A stretch of 53,227 nucleotides of DNA from Hyphomicrobiales bacterium (GTDB taxonomy: Bacteria; Pseudomonadota; Alphaproteobacteria; Rhizobiales; Aestuariivirgaceae): assembly GCA_025359045.1 (NCBI GenBank), contig JANYHN010000069.1, positions 1 through 53,227 on the forward strand. Reading direction: 5' to 3'. The first letter of the stretch is position 1, and each line of letters begins with the position of its first letter. This document shows, one piece after another, positions 7,280 through 15,997 of the stretch. Position numbers and translations under genes: made by a program. The notes under the pieces were generated by a model that saw only the letters and a list, made by a program, of their open reading frames with translations, was not told the DNA's origin and did no database searches.

Positions 7280-8296
7280 TTAACTCCGGCGGCGTTCTCG
7301 TCTTGCTGCACCGTCTGCGGCTTGATCGATGCCTTTGGCCAGTGCCGAGACTTCGCCGAGTTTTGCTTCAACTAATTCTACTGTTGGACGAGCGCCTTTC
7401 GTATGGCCTTCCAGCGCTTGGCGCATGGAGGCCAGATGTTCTGGGCTGGTGCCACAGCAGCCGCCGATGATCCGCGCACCTGCATCAAGCGCAATGCGGG
7501 CATAGTCGGCCATCAATTCGGGTGTGCCTGTATAATGAATGTGTCCATCGCGATATTGCGGCACGCCGCAATTGCCCTTCGCCACCACATGCGCGTCTGG
7601 CCTTGCGGCGGTGATGCCCATGACTGTTGCGATCAATTCGGAAGCGCCCACGCCGCAGTTGGCACCAATGGCCACGGGTTGCGTTGAAAGCGATGAGGCG
7701 AGTGCGCCAAACGCTGTTGGCGTGATGCCCATCATGGTGCGGCCGTTGGTGTCAAAGCTCATTGTGGTGACGATGGGCAAGCCAGCGGTGGCTGCACCTT
7801 CGACTGCCGCGCGGAGTTCTTCTTCACCCGACATTGTTTCAATCCACAACACGTCTGCGCCTGCTTCTTTCAACGCAGCTGCTTGCTCGGCAAATGCCGA
7901 AACGCCTTCTTCATAGGGGAAGGTTCCGACGGGCATATAAATTTCGCCTGTTGGGCCAATAGAGCCTGCCACAAAAATCTGACGGTTCGTGAAAGCATTG
8001 GCTTCGGCACGGGCGTTTTTCACAGCTGCCATATTAAGTTCGCGCACGCGGTCTTGGCCATCATGCAGCTTCAAACGATGGCGATTGCCGCCGAATGTGT
8101 TGGTGAGAACGATGTCTGCCCCCGCTTCAATGAATTGGCGGTGCAGTGTGCGCACACGGTCTGCATGTTCAACATTCCACATTTCCGGCGCATCGCCCGA
8201 CATCAGGCCCATCTGGAAATAATTGGTGCCAGTGGCCCCGTCAGCCAACATCCATGGGCGGCTGTTCAGGGCTTCTGTAAAAGTTTGCTTTTGCAT
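7280..8296 (-). CDS. bmt: Betaine/methyl-donor:homocysteine S-methyltransferase
   Basis: A 338-residue TIM-barrel homocysteine S-methyltransferase. It carries the N-terminal LADGATGTNYF motif (17-27) and the three zinc-binding cysteines Cys214 (ANCG) and Cys280/Cys281 (GGCCGTSPEH). The length suits the single-domain bacterial Bmt/BHMT group and excludes full MetH. It would make methionine from homocysteine. The ATG at 8296 has GAGG 9 nt upstream. A SahR-like palindrome (8316-8335) covers the promoter region. ACT and PAP2 genes follow in the same run; the corrinoid protein gene lies 4.7 kb downstream, separated by opposing genes. Confidence 0.88.
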   Translation of the reverse strand: MQKQTFTEALNSRPWMLADGATGTNYFQMGLMSGDAPEMWNVEHADRVRTLHRQFIEAGADIVLTNTFGGNRHRLKLHDGQDRVRELNMAAVKNARAEANAFTNRQIFVAGSIGPTGEIYMPVGTFPYEEGVSAFAEQAAALKEAGADVLWIETMSGEEELRAAVEGAATAGLPIVTTMSFDTNGRTMMGITPTAFGALASSLSTQPVAIGANCGVGASELIATVMGITAARPDAHVVAKGNCGVPQYRDGHIHYTGTPELMADYARIALDAGARIIGGCCGTSPEHLASMRQALEGHTKGARPTVELVEAKLGEVSALAKGIDQAADGAARRERRRS

Positions 8297-8315
8297 CGTG
8301 GAACCTCAAAAAACT

Positions 8316-8335
8316 ATATAAAGATTTCTTTATAT
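8316..8335 (-). promoter_or_regulatory. SahR-like operator upstream of bmt
   Basis: Perfect inverted repeat ATATAAAGA-TT-TCTTTATAT, 20 nt upstream of bmt and 17 nt after the soeC stop. It closely resembles the AT-rich palindromes described for ArsR-type SahR/SamR regulators of methionine genes in proteobacteria. The regulator itself is not in the window. Confidence 0.65.
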
Positions 8336-8351
8336 GATTGGCGTGCGCTGA

Positions 8352-9275
8352 TCAAGCGCTTTGCTTGCCGTAAAACAGGCCGACCACATGTTCGGCTTCT
8401 GCGAAGAATAGCCAGCGCTCAACCCACGCAGCGATCGCCATTGTGGGCACGGCGAAATAGGTGAGCCATTGCCAGTTGGTGGAGAGGTACATCAGCAGGA
8501 AACTCAGATTCAAAAAGAATAGAACGACGAGGCGCAATTTACGTGCATGACGACGGCCGACCACATAGCCCATTTCTTTCATGATGAAATTCATCGATGT
8601 GTGCGGCACTTCCCATTGGCGTACGCCCTCGCCCAATCCCGTGGCAGCAGCCATGGTGTGAGAGCGCTTGGCATTGTCGATTTTGCGCCAGTAGATAAAT
8701 TTGAGAACGCTTGAAGCTACGATAGCAACCATCGCCAAAATGGCTTGGAAAATAACAAAGCGGCCGAATGTGTTTGCGATTGCTGCTGTGAGTACAGCGC
8801 CTGTGGCTAGCGCGAAAGCAATGTAGATAGGGCAAACGAGCGGGTTGTCCCAAGCTCTGATGGTTTTGAGCGATGAATAAATTTTGCCCGTGCAGAATAC
8901 GGTGATCAAACACATGAAGGCTGTAAAATAGCCCAAGGGTGCTATCAAAGCTGGCGCATCAACAAGTCCAGACCAACACGCGCCGAAAGTGATTGCGATG
9001 GGATAGGTGATGATTGCCGCCACACCTTCGCGCGAAAGCCATGACGAACGCCATTGCGAGAGCGCCCGCCATGCGCGTTCGGGGCGACCGAGATGCAATG
9101 TTGAAGACAGAAGGCCGATGGTGATCAGCGTCAATGCGATGAATAGCGATGTGAATGCGAATGCTTGCGTTGATGCCCGGCCATGCGATGCGCCTGCGAG
9201 AGCGAGCAGCGACAGCAGGCCGTAACCTGCGCCTGAGGCTGTGGTGAAAAGGATGACGGAATAGGCGGGGTTCAT
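8352..9275 (-). CDS. soeC: Membrane anchor subunit of molybdoenzyme (DmsC/SoeC type)
   Basis: A 307-residue polytopic protein with about eight hydrophobic helices and the DmsC-like early GLLSSTLHLGRPERAWRALS region. It would anchor the catalytic and Fe-S subunits to the inner membrane and exchange electrons with the quinone pool. Its start overlaps the stop of the Fe-S subunit gene by 4 nt (ATGA), so the three subunits form one operon. The soeC assignment rests on subunit A lacking a Tat signal; a DMSO-reductase-like anchor is the alternative. Confidence 0.82.
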   Translation of the reverse strand: MNPAYSVILFTTASGAGYGLLSLLALAGASHGRASTQAFAFTSLFIALTLITIGLLSSTLHLGRPERAWRALSQWRSSWLSREGVAAIITYPIAITFGACWSGLVDAPALIAPLGYFTAFMCLITVFCTGKIYSSLKTIRAWDNPLVCPIYIAFALATGAVLTAAIANTFGRFVIFQAILAMVAIVASSVLKFIYWRKIDNAKRSHTMAAATGLGEGVRQWEVPHTSMNFIMKEMGYVVGRRHARKLRLVVLFFLNLSFLLMYLSTNWQWLTYFAVPTMAIAAWVERWLFFAEAEHVVGLFYGKQSA

Positions 9276-10069
9276 CCTTCTAACTTACCTGAATCATCCT
9301 GTGGGTTGGCTGCGGCGGATGCGCTTTTATTGCTGAGTAATTTATCGGCCCAGAGAAAAAGTTTTTCCATGGTTGATCCATCTGACTTTGGCAATTTTTC
9401 AATATGCGCTTGCTCAGTGTTACGACGCGCACGCGGTGGCAGATACTTATTCGTCGGTTTGTAACCCATCTCGGGCAGCAGATCATATCCGCCGCGCTCT
9501 TTCACAAGCAATGACACATCTGAACTCGTATCACCCAAATCACCAAAATGACGCGCTCCCGTTGGGCAGGCTTTGACGCAAGCGGGAACTTGATCTTCGG
9601 GTTCTAAATTGGTGTTGTAAATGCGGTCGACACAGAGCGTGCATTTCTTCATCACGCCTTGGGTGTAGTCATATTCGCGTGCGCCGTAAGGGCAAGCCCA
9701 TGAGCAGAGTTTACAGCCAATGCAGGTGTCGGGGTTGATCAGCACAATGCCATCTTCAGCACGTTTGTAAGATGCGCCCGTGGGGCAGACGGTGACACAG
9801 GCTGGCTCTTCGCAATGCAAGCAAGAGCGCGGGAAGTTCACAATCCGAGAGTCATCACGCCCCTGCTCTTTTACTTCATAGCCATGTATGCGGTTGAACC
9901 ATGGGCCGGTTACATTTTTGCCTTGCGGATCTGTGTCGGTCAGCGGCCCAGAGTCACCCTGCGCGTTCCACTCTTTGCAAGAGGTGGCACAAGCCTGGCA
10001 GCCGACGCAGGTATCAAGATCAATGACGAGGCCGAGCTTTTTGGCGGAGGGGGTTGGGAGCGAGGTCAT
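9272..10069 (-). CDS. soeB: 4Fe-4S electron-transfer subunit of molybdoenzyme (DmsB/SoeB type)
   Basis: A 265-residue ferredoxin-like protein with four cysteine clusters: CVGCQACATSC, CLHCEEPACVTVC, CIGCKLCSWAC and CTLC...CVKAC. These would hold four [4Fe-4S] centres passing electrons between the molybdenum subunit and the membrane anchor. No signal peptide is present. It overlaps the genes on both sides by 4 nt (ATGA), a sign of translational coupling. The C-terminal 70 residues beyond the last cluster are less conserved in type and end in a charged tail. Confidence 0.88.
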   Translation of the reverse strand: MTSLPTPSAKKLGLVIDLDTCVGCQACATSCKEWNAQGDSGPLTDTDPQGKNVTGPWFNRIHGYEVKEQGRDDSRIVNFPRSCLHCEEPACVTVCPTGASYKRAEDGIVLINPDTCIGCKLCSWACPYGAREYDYTQGVMKKCTLCVDRIYNTNLEPEDQVPACVKACPTGARHFGDLGDTSSDVSLLVKERGGYDLLPEMGYKPTNKYLPPRARRNTEQAHIEKLPKSDGSTMEKLFLWADKLLSNKSASAAANPQDDSGKLEG

Positions 10070-12888
10070 TTAGCAAAGGCCTTTTTGAGCGACTTCAATT
10101 TTGGAAACTGCGGCCAGCTTTCGTTTTTCTGATCAGGACTCTTCTCAACCCGCACGCGCAGATCATACCACGCCGCCTGCCCCGTGATTGGATCGCTATT
10201 TGAATAGCGATATCCGCCTTCACGTTCTGGGAGAAGATCACTGATTAAGTGGTTGAGCAGGAATCCTTTTTTGGATTCGGGCGAGTCCGGCGACAAACTC
10301 CAAGTTCCTGAGCGCTTGCCGATGGCGTTCCATGTCCAGACGGTATCCTCATTCTGCCCATCAAGCAATTTGGCTTGGCCTTTGATTTTGCCGTGATGCG
10401 AAATTACATCAACCCAATCGCCATCTTTGATGCCCAGTTTATCGGCACGCTTTTTGTGAATGTATAGCCAATTGCGGCCGAGAATTTGGCGGAGCCACGA
10501 ATTTTGCGAACCCCATGAATGATACATGGCCATGGGGCGCTGGGTTATGGCGTGCATCGGGAATTCGGTTTCGCTCACCATGGTGCCTTCAAATGGCGGA
10601 TACCAAAATGGGATGGGGTCGAAATAAGTTTCGATGCGTTTTTTGTGTTCGGCAGGCGGCTGCACTTTTCCGTGGCCGCGCGCGGAGAGGCGAAACTTTT
10701 GCAGCGTCTCAGAATAGACATGATGGATGATGGGATCAGGGCGTGGCAAGAAACCGAAAAAGGTGGCCCAATCGAGATAATCCCAATTTACATGACGATA
10801 ATATTTCATATTGTCTGGGAGTTCTTGGTACCAGTGGCAGCCATTATCAATATAGGCTTTGAGCTGAAGCGGGTTCACCTGGCCCCTGCCCGCCGCAGTT
10901 CCGTCTTTACCACGAAAGCCCGCAAGTGGCCCAAGGCCGGGGGCGCGTTCATGGTTCACGATGTAATCGGGATAGCCGCCGGGATAGCGCGGATTACCAT
11001 CTGCATTGGTCATGCCAGGAAGGCCGAGCCTTGCGCCCAAATCAAGCAACACGGTTTGGAAAGGTCGCACATCGCGGTCTGGTTCCACCACGGGTTGGCG
11101 GATGGAGTCCGCCGGGCCGTCAGCCTCCGAAATCGGGCGGTCGAGCATTGAGATGCAATCCCAACGCTCTAAATATGTTGTGTCTGGTAAAATGAGATCA
11201 GCATAATGCACCATCTCGCTTGCATAGGCATCTGAATAAATAATTTTCGGAATCACATATTCCCCATCAGCCCGCTTATTCGTCAGCGCACTGATGGTAT
11301 CAGGCACATTCATAGCTGAATTCCAGCTCATATTCGCCATATACATAAACAACACATCGATACTATAGGGGTCACCCTTTGCCGCGTTGTTGATAACCAT
11401 ATGCATCATGCCATGTGCTGAAAGTGGTGCATCCCATGAATAAGCTTTGTCAATGCGCAGCGGGTTTCCTTTTTCGTCAACAAGCAAATCTTCGGGGCTA
11501 CTAACGAAGCCTAAGGGTGGGCCGGGCAATGGCGTATTGGGTTTGACTTGGCCGACTTTGCCAGCAGGCTTTACGTTGGGTGGAATGGATTTGGGGAAAG
11601 GCGGTTTATAGCGCGTGCCACCCGGCACATCGATGGTGCCTAACATGATCTGTAAAATGTGAATGGTGCGACAGGTTTGAAAGCCATTGGAATGGGCACT
11701 GATGCCGCGCATGGCGTGCATCGCGATAGGGCGGCCAATTGTTTTTTCGTGGCGGCGACCCAGATAATCTGTCCAAGGAACATCAAGTTCGACGGGCTCG
11801 TTGAATGCCGAGTGCGCCAATTCAGATGCGATGCGCCTTGTGGTTTCGGCAGGCACACCACATTTTGCGGCCACTGTTTCTGGCGAATACGCTTCACCGC
11901 TAAACCGCTCCGCCAGAAGCGTGAAAGACGTAACAACTTTGCGACCATCAGGCAAAGTGAAGCGGCCTAGAAGAGACGGATCAGATCCGAACGTCATTGC
12001 CACTTTCGTCGCATTTGTTGTGGGGTCCCAAACCAATGGTGTTCCCGCTGCATTGCGCAGGATTAATCCATCATCTGCGCCGCCTTGGTTTTCAATCACC
12101 AGCCAAGGCGAATTGGTGTAACGCGCCAGATATTCACCATCAATCTTTTGCGCCTCCAACAAACAGTGGATGAGTGCGCCTGCAAATAAACCATCGGTGC
12201 CCGGCGTAATGCCCACCCATTCATCAGCGATGGCTGAATAACCCGTCTTCACGGGATTGATGGAAATAATTTTTGCGCCGCGCGCTTTGAGTTTGCCGAG
12301 GCCCGTTTTAAGCGGGTTGGAGGCGTGGTCTTCAGCAACACCGAAGAGCAGAAAATATTTTGTGTGTTTCCAATCCGGTTCGCCAAACTCCCAGAATGAA
12401 CCGCCATAAGTGTAAAGCCCGGCTGCCGCCATGTTGACCGAACAAAAGCCACCATGGGCTGCATAATTCGGTGTACCAAATTGCGAAGCCCACCAACCAG
12501 TGAGGCCTTGTGATTGATCGCGTCCTGTGAAGAACGCAAGCTTTGCGGGATTGGTGTTTCGGGTTTCAGAGAGCCAAAGCGTTGCCGTGCGAAGCGCTTC
12601 TTCCCATTCGATTTCGCGGAATTCTCCCGAGCCCCGTTCACCCACGCGGATCAGTGGTTTTGATAATCGCGCTGGCGAATAATGTTGCTTGATGCCCGCA
12701 GCGCCCTTGCCGCAGATGACACCCTTGTTCACTGGATGATCGCGGTTACCATCGATGTAGATAACCTTTCCATCTTTCAAATGCACTTTGATGCCGCAGC
12801 GGCAGGCGCACATGTAACAGGTGGTGGTTTTGACCTCGTCCCAATTCTTAGGTGAAGTGTTGATTTGAGGTTGAGGAAAGACTCGCAT
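10066..12888 (-). CDS. soeA: Molybdopterin oxidoreductase catalytic subunit, probable sulfite dehydrogenase SoeA
   Basis: A 940-residue member of the DMSO-reductase superfamily. The N-terminal [4Fe-4S] site is Cys24-x2-Cys27-x3-Cys31 with Cys59. HGGFCSVN places Cys149 as the probable molybdenum ligand, as in the PsrA/PhsA/SoeA clade. There is no N-terminal Tat signal (MRVFPQPQINTSPKN...), which separates it from periplasmic DmsA, PsrA and PhsA and fits the cytoplasmic quinone-linked sulfite dehydrogenase SoeABC. The MocR gene on the other strand starts 127 bp away. Substrate assignment is inference; a cytoplasmic polysulfide or thiosulfate enzyme is the alternative. Confidence 0.8.
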   Translation of the reverse strand: MRVFPQPQINTSPKNWDEVKTTTCYMCACRCGIKVHLKDGKVIYIDGNRDHPVNKGVICGKGAAGIKQHYSPARLSKPLIRVGERGSGEFREIEWEEALRTATLWLSETRNTNPAKLAFFTGRDQSQGLTGWWASQFGTPNYAAHGGFCSVNMAAAGLYTYGGSFWEFGEPDWKHTKYFLLFGVAEDHASNPLKTGLGKLKARGAKIISINPVKTGYSAIADEWVGITPGTDGLFAGALIHCLLEAQKIDGEYLARYTNSPWLVIENQGGADDGLILRNAAGTPLVWDPTTNATKVAMTFGSDPSLLGRFTLPDGRKVVTSFTLLAERFSGEAYSPETVAAKCGVPAETTRRIASELAHSAFNEPVELDVPWTDYLGRRHEKTIGRPIAMHAMRGISAHSNGFQTCRTIHILQIMLGTIDVPGGTRYKPPFPKSIPPNVKPAGKVGQVKPNTPLPGPPLGFVSSPEDLLVDEKGNPLRIDKAYSWDAPLSAHGMMHMVINNAAKGDPYSIDVLFMYMANMSWNSAMNVPDTISALTNKRADGEYVIPKIIYSDAYASEMVHYADLILPDTTYLERWDCISMLDRPISEADGPADSIRQPVVEPDRDVRPFQTVLLDLGARLGLPGMTNADGNPRYPGGYPDYIVNHERAPGLGPLAGFRGKDGTAAGRGQVNPLQLKAYIDNGCHWYQELPDNMKYYRHVNWDYLDWATFFGFLPRPDPIIHHVYSETLQKFRLSARGHGKVQPPAEHKKRIETYFDPIPFWYPPFEGTMVSETEFPMHAITQRPMAMYHSWGSQNSWLRQILGRNWLYIHKKRADKLGIKDGDWVDVISHHGKIKGQAKLLDGQNEDTVWTWNAIGKRSGTWSLSPDSPESKKGFLLNHLISDLLPEREGGYRYSNSDPITGQAAWYDLRVRVEKSPDQKNESWPQFPKLKSLKKAFAK

Positions 12889-12923
12889 GGGCTGACGTTA
12901 GCCAAACAAAGCGATGCACACTA

Positions 12924-12993
12924 TGGCCCATATTTTCAGTGGTTGTTGGGCCATCACTTGGCATTCCGATCATCTGGCACTATGATGGGGCCA
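12924..12993. promoter_or_regulatory. Candidate operator sites in the soeA/mocR divergent promoter
   Basis: The 127-bp intergenic region has TGGCCCA (12924-12930) and its reverse complement TGGGCCA (12947-12953), spaced 16 bp, plus a third copy TGGGGCCA (12986-12993). Repeated GG(C/T)CCA-like half-sites near their own gene are usual for MocR/GntR regulators. Which gene is controlled is not shown. Confidence 0.45.
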
Positions 12994-13015
12994 ATCATTG
13001 AAATTGGACTCAAAT

Positions 13016-14491
13016 ATGCGCGATTGGCTTATTCACATTAAGCGAGGCGAATATGCCTCGTTGCAAACTCAAATTCGCGAGGCTTTGGTATCGGCCATTC
13101 TTGATCACAAGTTGGATAAGTCTGAACCCATTCCATCGACGCGCAAAATGGCAAAGTCGCTTGGCGTTTCGCGCAACACCGTGGTTCTTGCCTATCAAGG
13201 ACTTTTGGATGATGGATATTTATTAGCTAAGGAACGTTCAGGCTATTTTGTATCCGATAAGGCCATTGACGATTCTGTTGCTAAACCGCGTTCAGCGAAA
13301 AATGGCGTTGCGAAAGTATCCTCTGAACTTGAGTGGGGATCGCGCATGAAGCAACGACCCAATAGTTTGGAAAATTCAGTAAAGCCGCTCGATTGGCAGG
13401 AGTACAACTATCCCTTTATTTATGGCCAAGTTGATCACACGCTGTTTCCACTTGCCGAATGGCGCGATTGCACCAGACAGGCGTTGGGCAAGAAATGGTT
13501 TGGGGCTTGGACCAACGACACATCCTCTACTGATGACCCGCTCTTGGTTGAACAAATCCGCCGCCGCATTTTGCCCCGCCGCGGCATAATGGCGACCGAC
13601 GACGAAATTTTGGTGACGCTTGGCGCACAGAATTCGCTGTTTTTGTTGACCAGTTTATTGGTCGATCGGAATACGACTGTTGCGATGGAAGAACCCGGTT
13701 ATCCCGACATGCGCAACATGTTCAAGCTGGCCACAGACAAAGTGAAGCTTATGCCACTTGATGAAAAAGGTTTAGTGGTTGGGCCGCAGCTTGATGATGT
13801 CGATGTTGTGTTCACCACCCCCAGCCACCAATTTCCCACAACGGTGACGATGCCGCTGGAGCGACGCATGGCGCTTTTGAAAAAAGCATCGGAGAAAGAT
13901 TTTATCATCATCGAAGATGATTATGAATTTGAAACCAATTATGTAAACGAGCCATGTCCTGCCCTTAAATCTCTCGATGATGAGGGGCGCGTGATTTATG
14001 TTGGGTCACTTTCGAAGACATTGTTCCCCGGGCTTCGCATTGGCTTTATGGTTGGACCAAAGGCTTTGATTGCTGAAGCGCGGGCGCTGCGCCGTTTGAT
14101 GGTGCGGCATGCGCCGAGCAATAACCAGCGCACTGTGGCCTTGTTTTTATCACTTGGGCATCATGACACTTTGATCAGGCGTTTGCATAAGGCTTACCGA
14201 ACACGTTGGGAAATTATGGGGGGGGCGCTTGAAATGCATTTTCCAAGCTCATCGCGCATTCCTTCATTCGGCGGCACCAGCTTTTGGGTGAAAGGTACTT
14301 CGAAATTGGACAGTGAAGTTTTGACCAAAGCAGCGGCAGCAAAAAGTATATTGATTGAACCGGGACGGGTTAACTTTGGCGCGACCCAGCAACCTAAAAA
14401 TTATTTCAGGCTTGCGTTTTCGTCTATTGATGAAAAGAAGATTGAGCCTGGTGTGAAGCTTTTAGCTGAAACTATAAAATCCCTTTCATGA
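13016..14491 (+). CDS. MocR-family regulator (GntR HTH + aminotransferase domain)
   Basis: A 491-residue regulator with a GntR winged helix-turn-helix (about 10-75; PSTRKMAKSLGVSRNTVVLAY) and a fold-type I aminotransferase-like effector domain. Lys334 in VGSLSKTLFPG is the expected PLP lysine. I chose ATG 13016; an in-frame TTG at 12998 is weaker. The gene is divergent from soeABC and overlaps the next exporter gene by 4 nt. TauR, the taurine regulator, is also a MocR protein, and sulfite from sulfonates is a substrate for Soe. A link to sulfonate metabolism is a suggestion only; regulating the EamA exporter is as plausible. Confidence 0.85.
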   Translation: MRDWLIHIKRGEYASLQTQIREALVSAILDHKLDKSEPIPSTRKMAKSLGVSRNTVVLAYQGLLDDGYLLAKERSGYFVSDKAIDDSVAKPRSAKNGVAKVSSELEWGSRMKQRPNSLENSVKPLDWQEYNYPFIYGQVDHTLFPLAEWRDCTRQALGKKWFGAWTNDTSSTDDPLLVEQIRRRILPRRGIMATDDEILVTLGAQNSLFLLTSLLVDRNTTVAMEEPGYPDMRNMFKLATDKVKLMPLDEKGLVVGPQLDDVDVVFTTPSHQFPTTVTMPLERRMALLKKASEKDFIIIEDDYEFETNYVNEPCPALKSLDDEGRVIYVGSLSKTLFPGLRIGFMVGPKALIAEARALRRLMVRHAPSNNQRTVALFLSLGHHDTLIRRLHKAYRTRWEIMGGALEMHFPSSSRIPSFGGTSFWVKGTSKLDSEVLTKAAAAKSILIEPGRVNFGATQQPKNYFRLAFSSIDEKKIEPGVKLLAETIKSLS

Positions 14492-15420
14492 GTACAGATA
14501 ATAAACTCCAAGCCATTGGCTTGGTTATGCTCGCTGTGTTGATGGCGTCAACACAGGACATGATCGTCAAATCTGTGTCTGGTGTTTATCCCGCTTATGA
14601 AATGGTGATGTTTCGCTGTGTCACATCAGTGCCCATATTGGGTATTTGGCTGGCGATGAAAGGTGGCTTGCCAACACTCGCAACGCCCTACTTTCCGCGC
14701 ATTTTGCTACGCAGTCTAGTTTTAGCTTCGGCCTATTTTGCTTATATCTTATCGCTGTCATCTATGGCGATGGCCAATACGGTTTCGATCTATTTCACTT
14801 TGCCACTTTTTGTTGCAGCGTTGTCGGGGTGGGGATTAGGCGAAAAAGTTCCGTTGCATCGGTGGATTGCAATTGTCGCGGGCTTCATAGGTGTATTGGT
14901 AATGGTGCGCCCTGCAACAGGAAGCTTTCAGCCCGCATCGCTGTTGGCCCTATACTCTGCGTTTGCTTACGCCGTTGGCCAAATGATGGGGCGGTCACTT
15001 TCCCAAAAGGTAGATACCTTGGTGATTAGCAATTGGCAGAATTTGATTTATTTAGCCGTCGCAATTTTAATCAGCGTAGTTGTTTCTATTTTCGGTTTTG
15101 CCAATGAAGGCAGTAAAACTCTGTCTTTCCTAACGCGGCCCCCAAGTTGGCCACTCAGTGAGCACTATATTATTTTACTTTCGATGGGGTTTTTGGCTGC
15201 GGTTTCGATGATGGCCTATGTGAATGCTTATCGCTCAGCGCCTGCCAATTTCGTTGCACCATTCGAGTACTCAGCAATGATTTGGGCAGTCGTTTATGGG
15301 GTTTTGTTTTTCCATGATTATCCGGATTTATGGACTTTGATCGGGGCGGGAATCGTGGTGAGTGCGGGTCTGTTTATGCTGTGGCGCGACCATGTTGGGG
15401 TGCGTCAAACAACAGGATAG
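14488..15420 (+). CDS. EamA/DMT-family exporter
   Basis: A 310-residue membrane protein with ten predicted helices in two repeated EamA halves, typical of drug/metabolite transporters that export amino acids or other small molecules. It overlaps the MocR gene by ATGA, so it is co-transcribed and probably a target of, or works with, that regulator. Its 3' end overlaps the converging Lrp gene by 16 bp. Substrate not readable from sequence. Confidence 0.85.
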   Translation: MSTDNKLQAIGLVMLAVLMASTQDMIVKSVSGVYPAYEMVMFRCVTSVPILGIWLAMKGGLPTLATPYFPRILLRSLVLASAYFAYILSLSSMAMANTVSIYFTLPLFVAALSGWGLGEKVPLHRWIAIVAGFIGVLVMVRPATGSFQPASLLALYSAFAYAVGQMMGRSLSQKVDTLVISNWQNLIYLAVAILISVVVSIFGFANEGSKTLSFLTRPPSWPLSEHYIILLSMGFLAAVSMMAYVNAYRSAPANFVAPFEYSAMIWAVVYGVLFFHDYPDLWTLIGAGIVVSAGLFMLWRDHVGVRQTTG

Positions 15421-15875
15421 CCCGCCCAAGCTTTAACGGCTCTCAGTGCGAGTGAAGATTGGAGACGTTGCAACCCGGGCAATCGAGAGAGCTTGGTACG
15501 GTGGATGCGTTCGTAATCAGTCGCATCAGCCGCAGCGACGCGCAGGAGATAATCAAACTGGCCGCTCATCAAATGGCATTCTAAAATTTCGGGAACGCGC
15601 TGCACTGCCTTTTCAAATTTTTCAAATGCCTCTTCGGTTTGGGCGGCGAGTGAAACCTCGACAAAAAACTCATTGGCAAGACCCAGTTGTTTGCCATCGA
15701 GTGTTGCGGCGTAGCCCGTAATGATGCCTGCCAGTTCTAAAAGCTTCACGCGGCGGTGGCAGGAGGATGGTGAAAGTCCGGCACGTTCTGCCAATTCCGC
15801 GATTGGCAAGATGGCTTTGCGTTGCAATTCAAAGAGAATGATTTTGTCTATCTTATCTATTTGGTGGTGTTTCAT
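15405..15875 (-). CDS. Lrp/AsnC-family transcriptional regulator
   Basis: A 156-residue regulator: N-terminal AsnC helix-turn-helix (about 5-60; IAELAERAGLSPSSCHRRVKLLE) and C-terminal RAM/ACT-like effector domain (about 70-145; HLMSGQFDYLLRV). It is divergent from alanine dehydrogenase with a 122-bp gap that holds a palindrome. This is the usual layout of AldR/DadR-type Lrp proteins, which sense alanine and activate alanine catabolism. The gene converges on and overlaps the EamA gene by 16 bp. Confidence 0.9.
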   Translation of the reverse strand: MKHHQIDKIDKIILFELQRKAILPIAELAERAGLSPSSCHRRVKLLELAGIITGYAATLDGKQLGLANEFFVEVSLAAQTEEAFEKFEKAVQRVPEILECHLMSGQFDYLLRVAAADATDYERIHRTKLSRLPGLQRLQSSLALRAVKAWAGYPVV

Positions 15876-15889
15876 TCTATTAATATATC

Positions 15890-15904
15890 ATAATTTCGAA
15901 TTAT
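15890..15904. promoter_or_regulatory. Candidate Lrp operator between lrp and ald
   Basis: Perfect inverted repeat ATAATT-TCG-AATTAT, a 15-bp AT-rich palindrome of the size and composition bound by Lrp/AsnC proteins. It is 15 nt upstream of the regulator start and 93 nt upstream of ald, so it could serve both. Confidence 0.5.
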
Positions 15905-15997
15905 TGTCCATTATTCAGATGAGAGGGGCCAAGTAATGGAAAGTAATTTCAAACGGTTTGAATTAGTCTTAGGTCTCAGAAAACAAGGAAACCCAAA

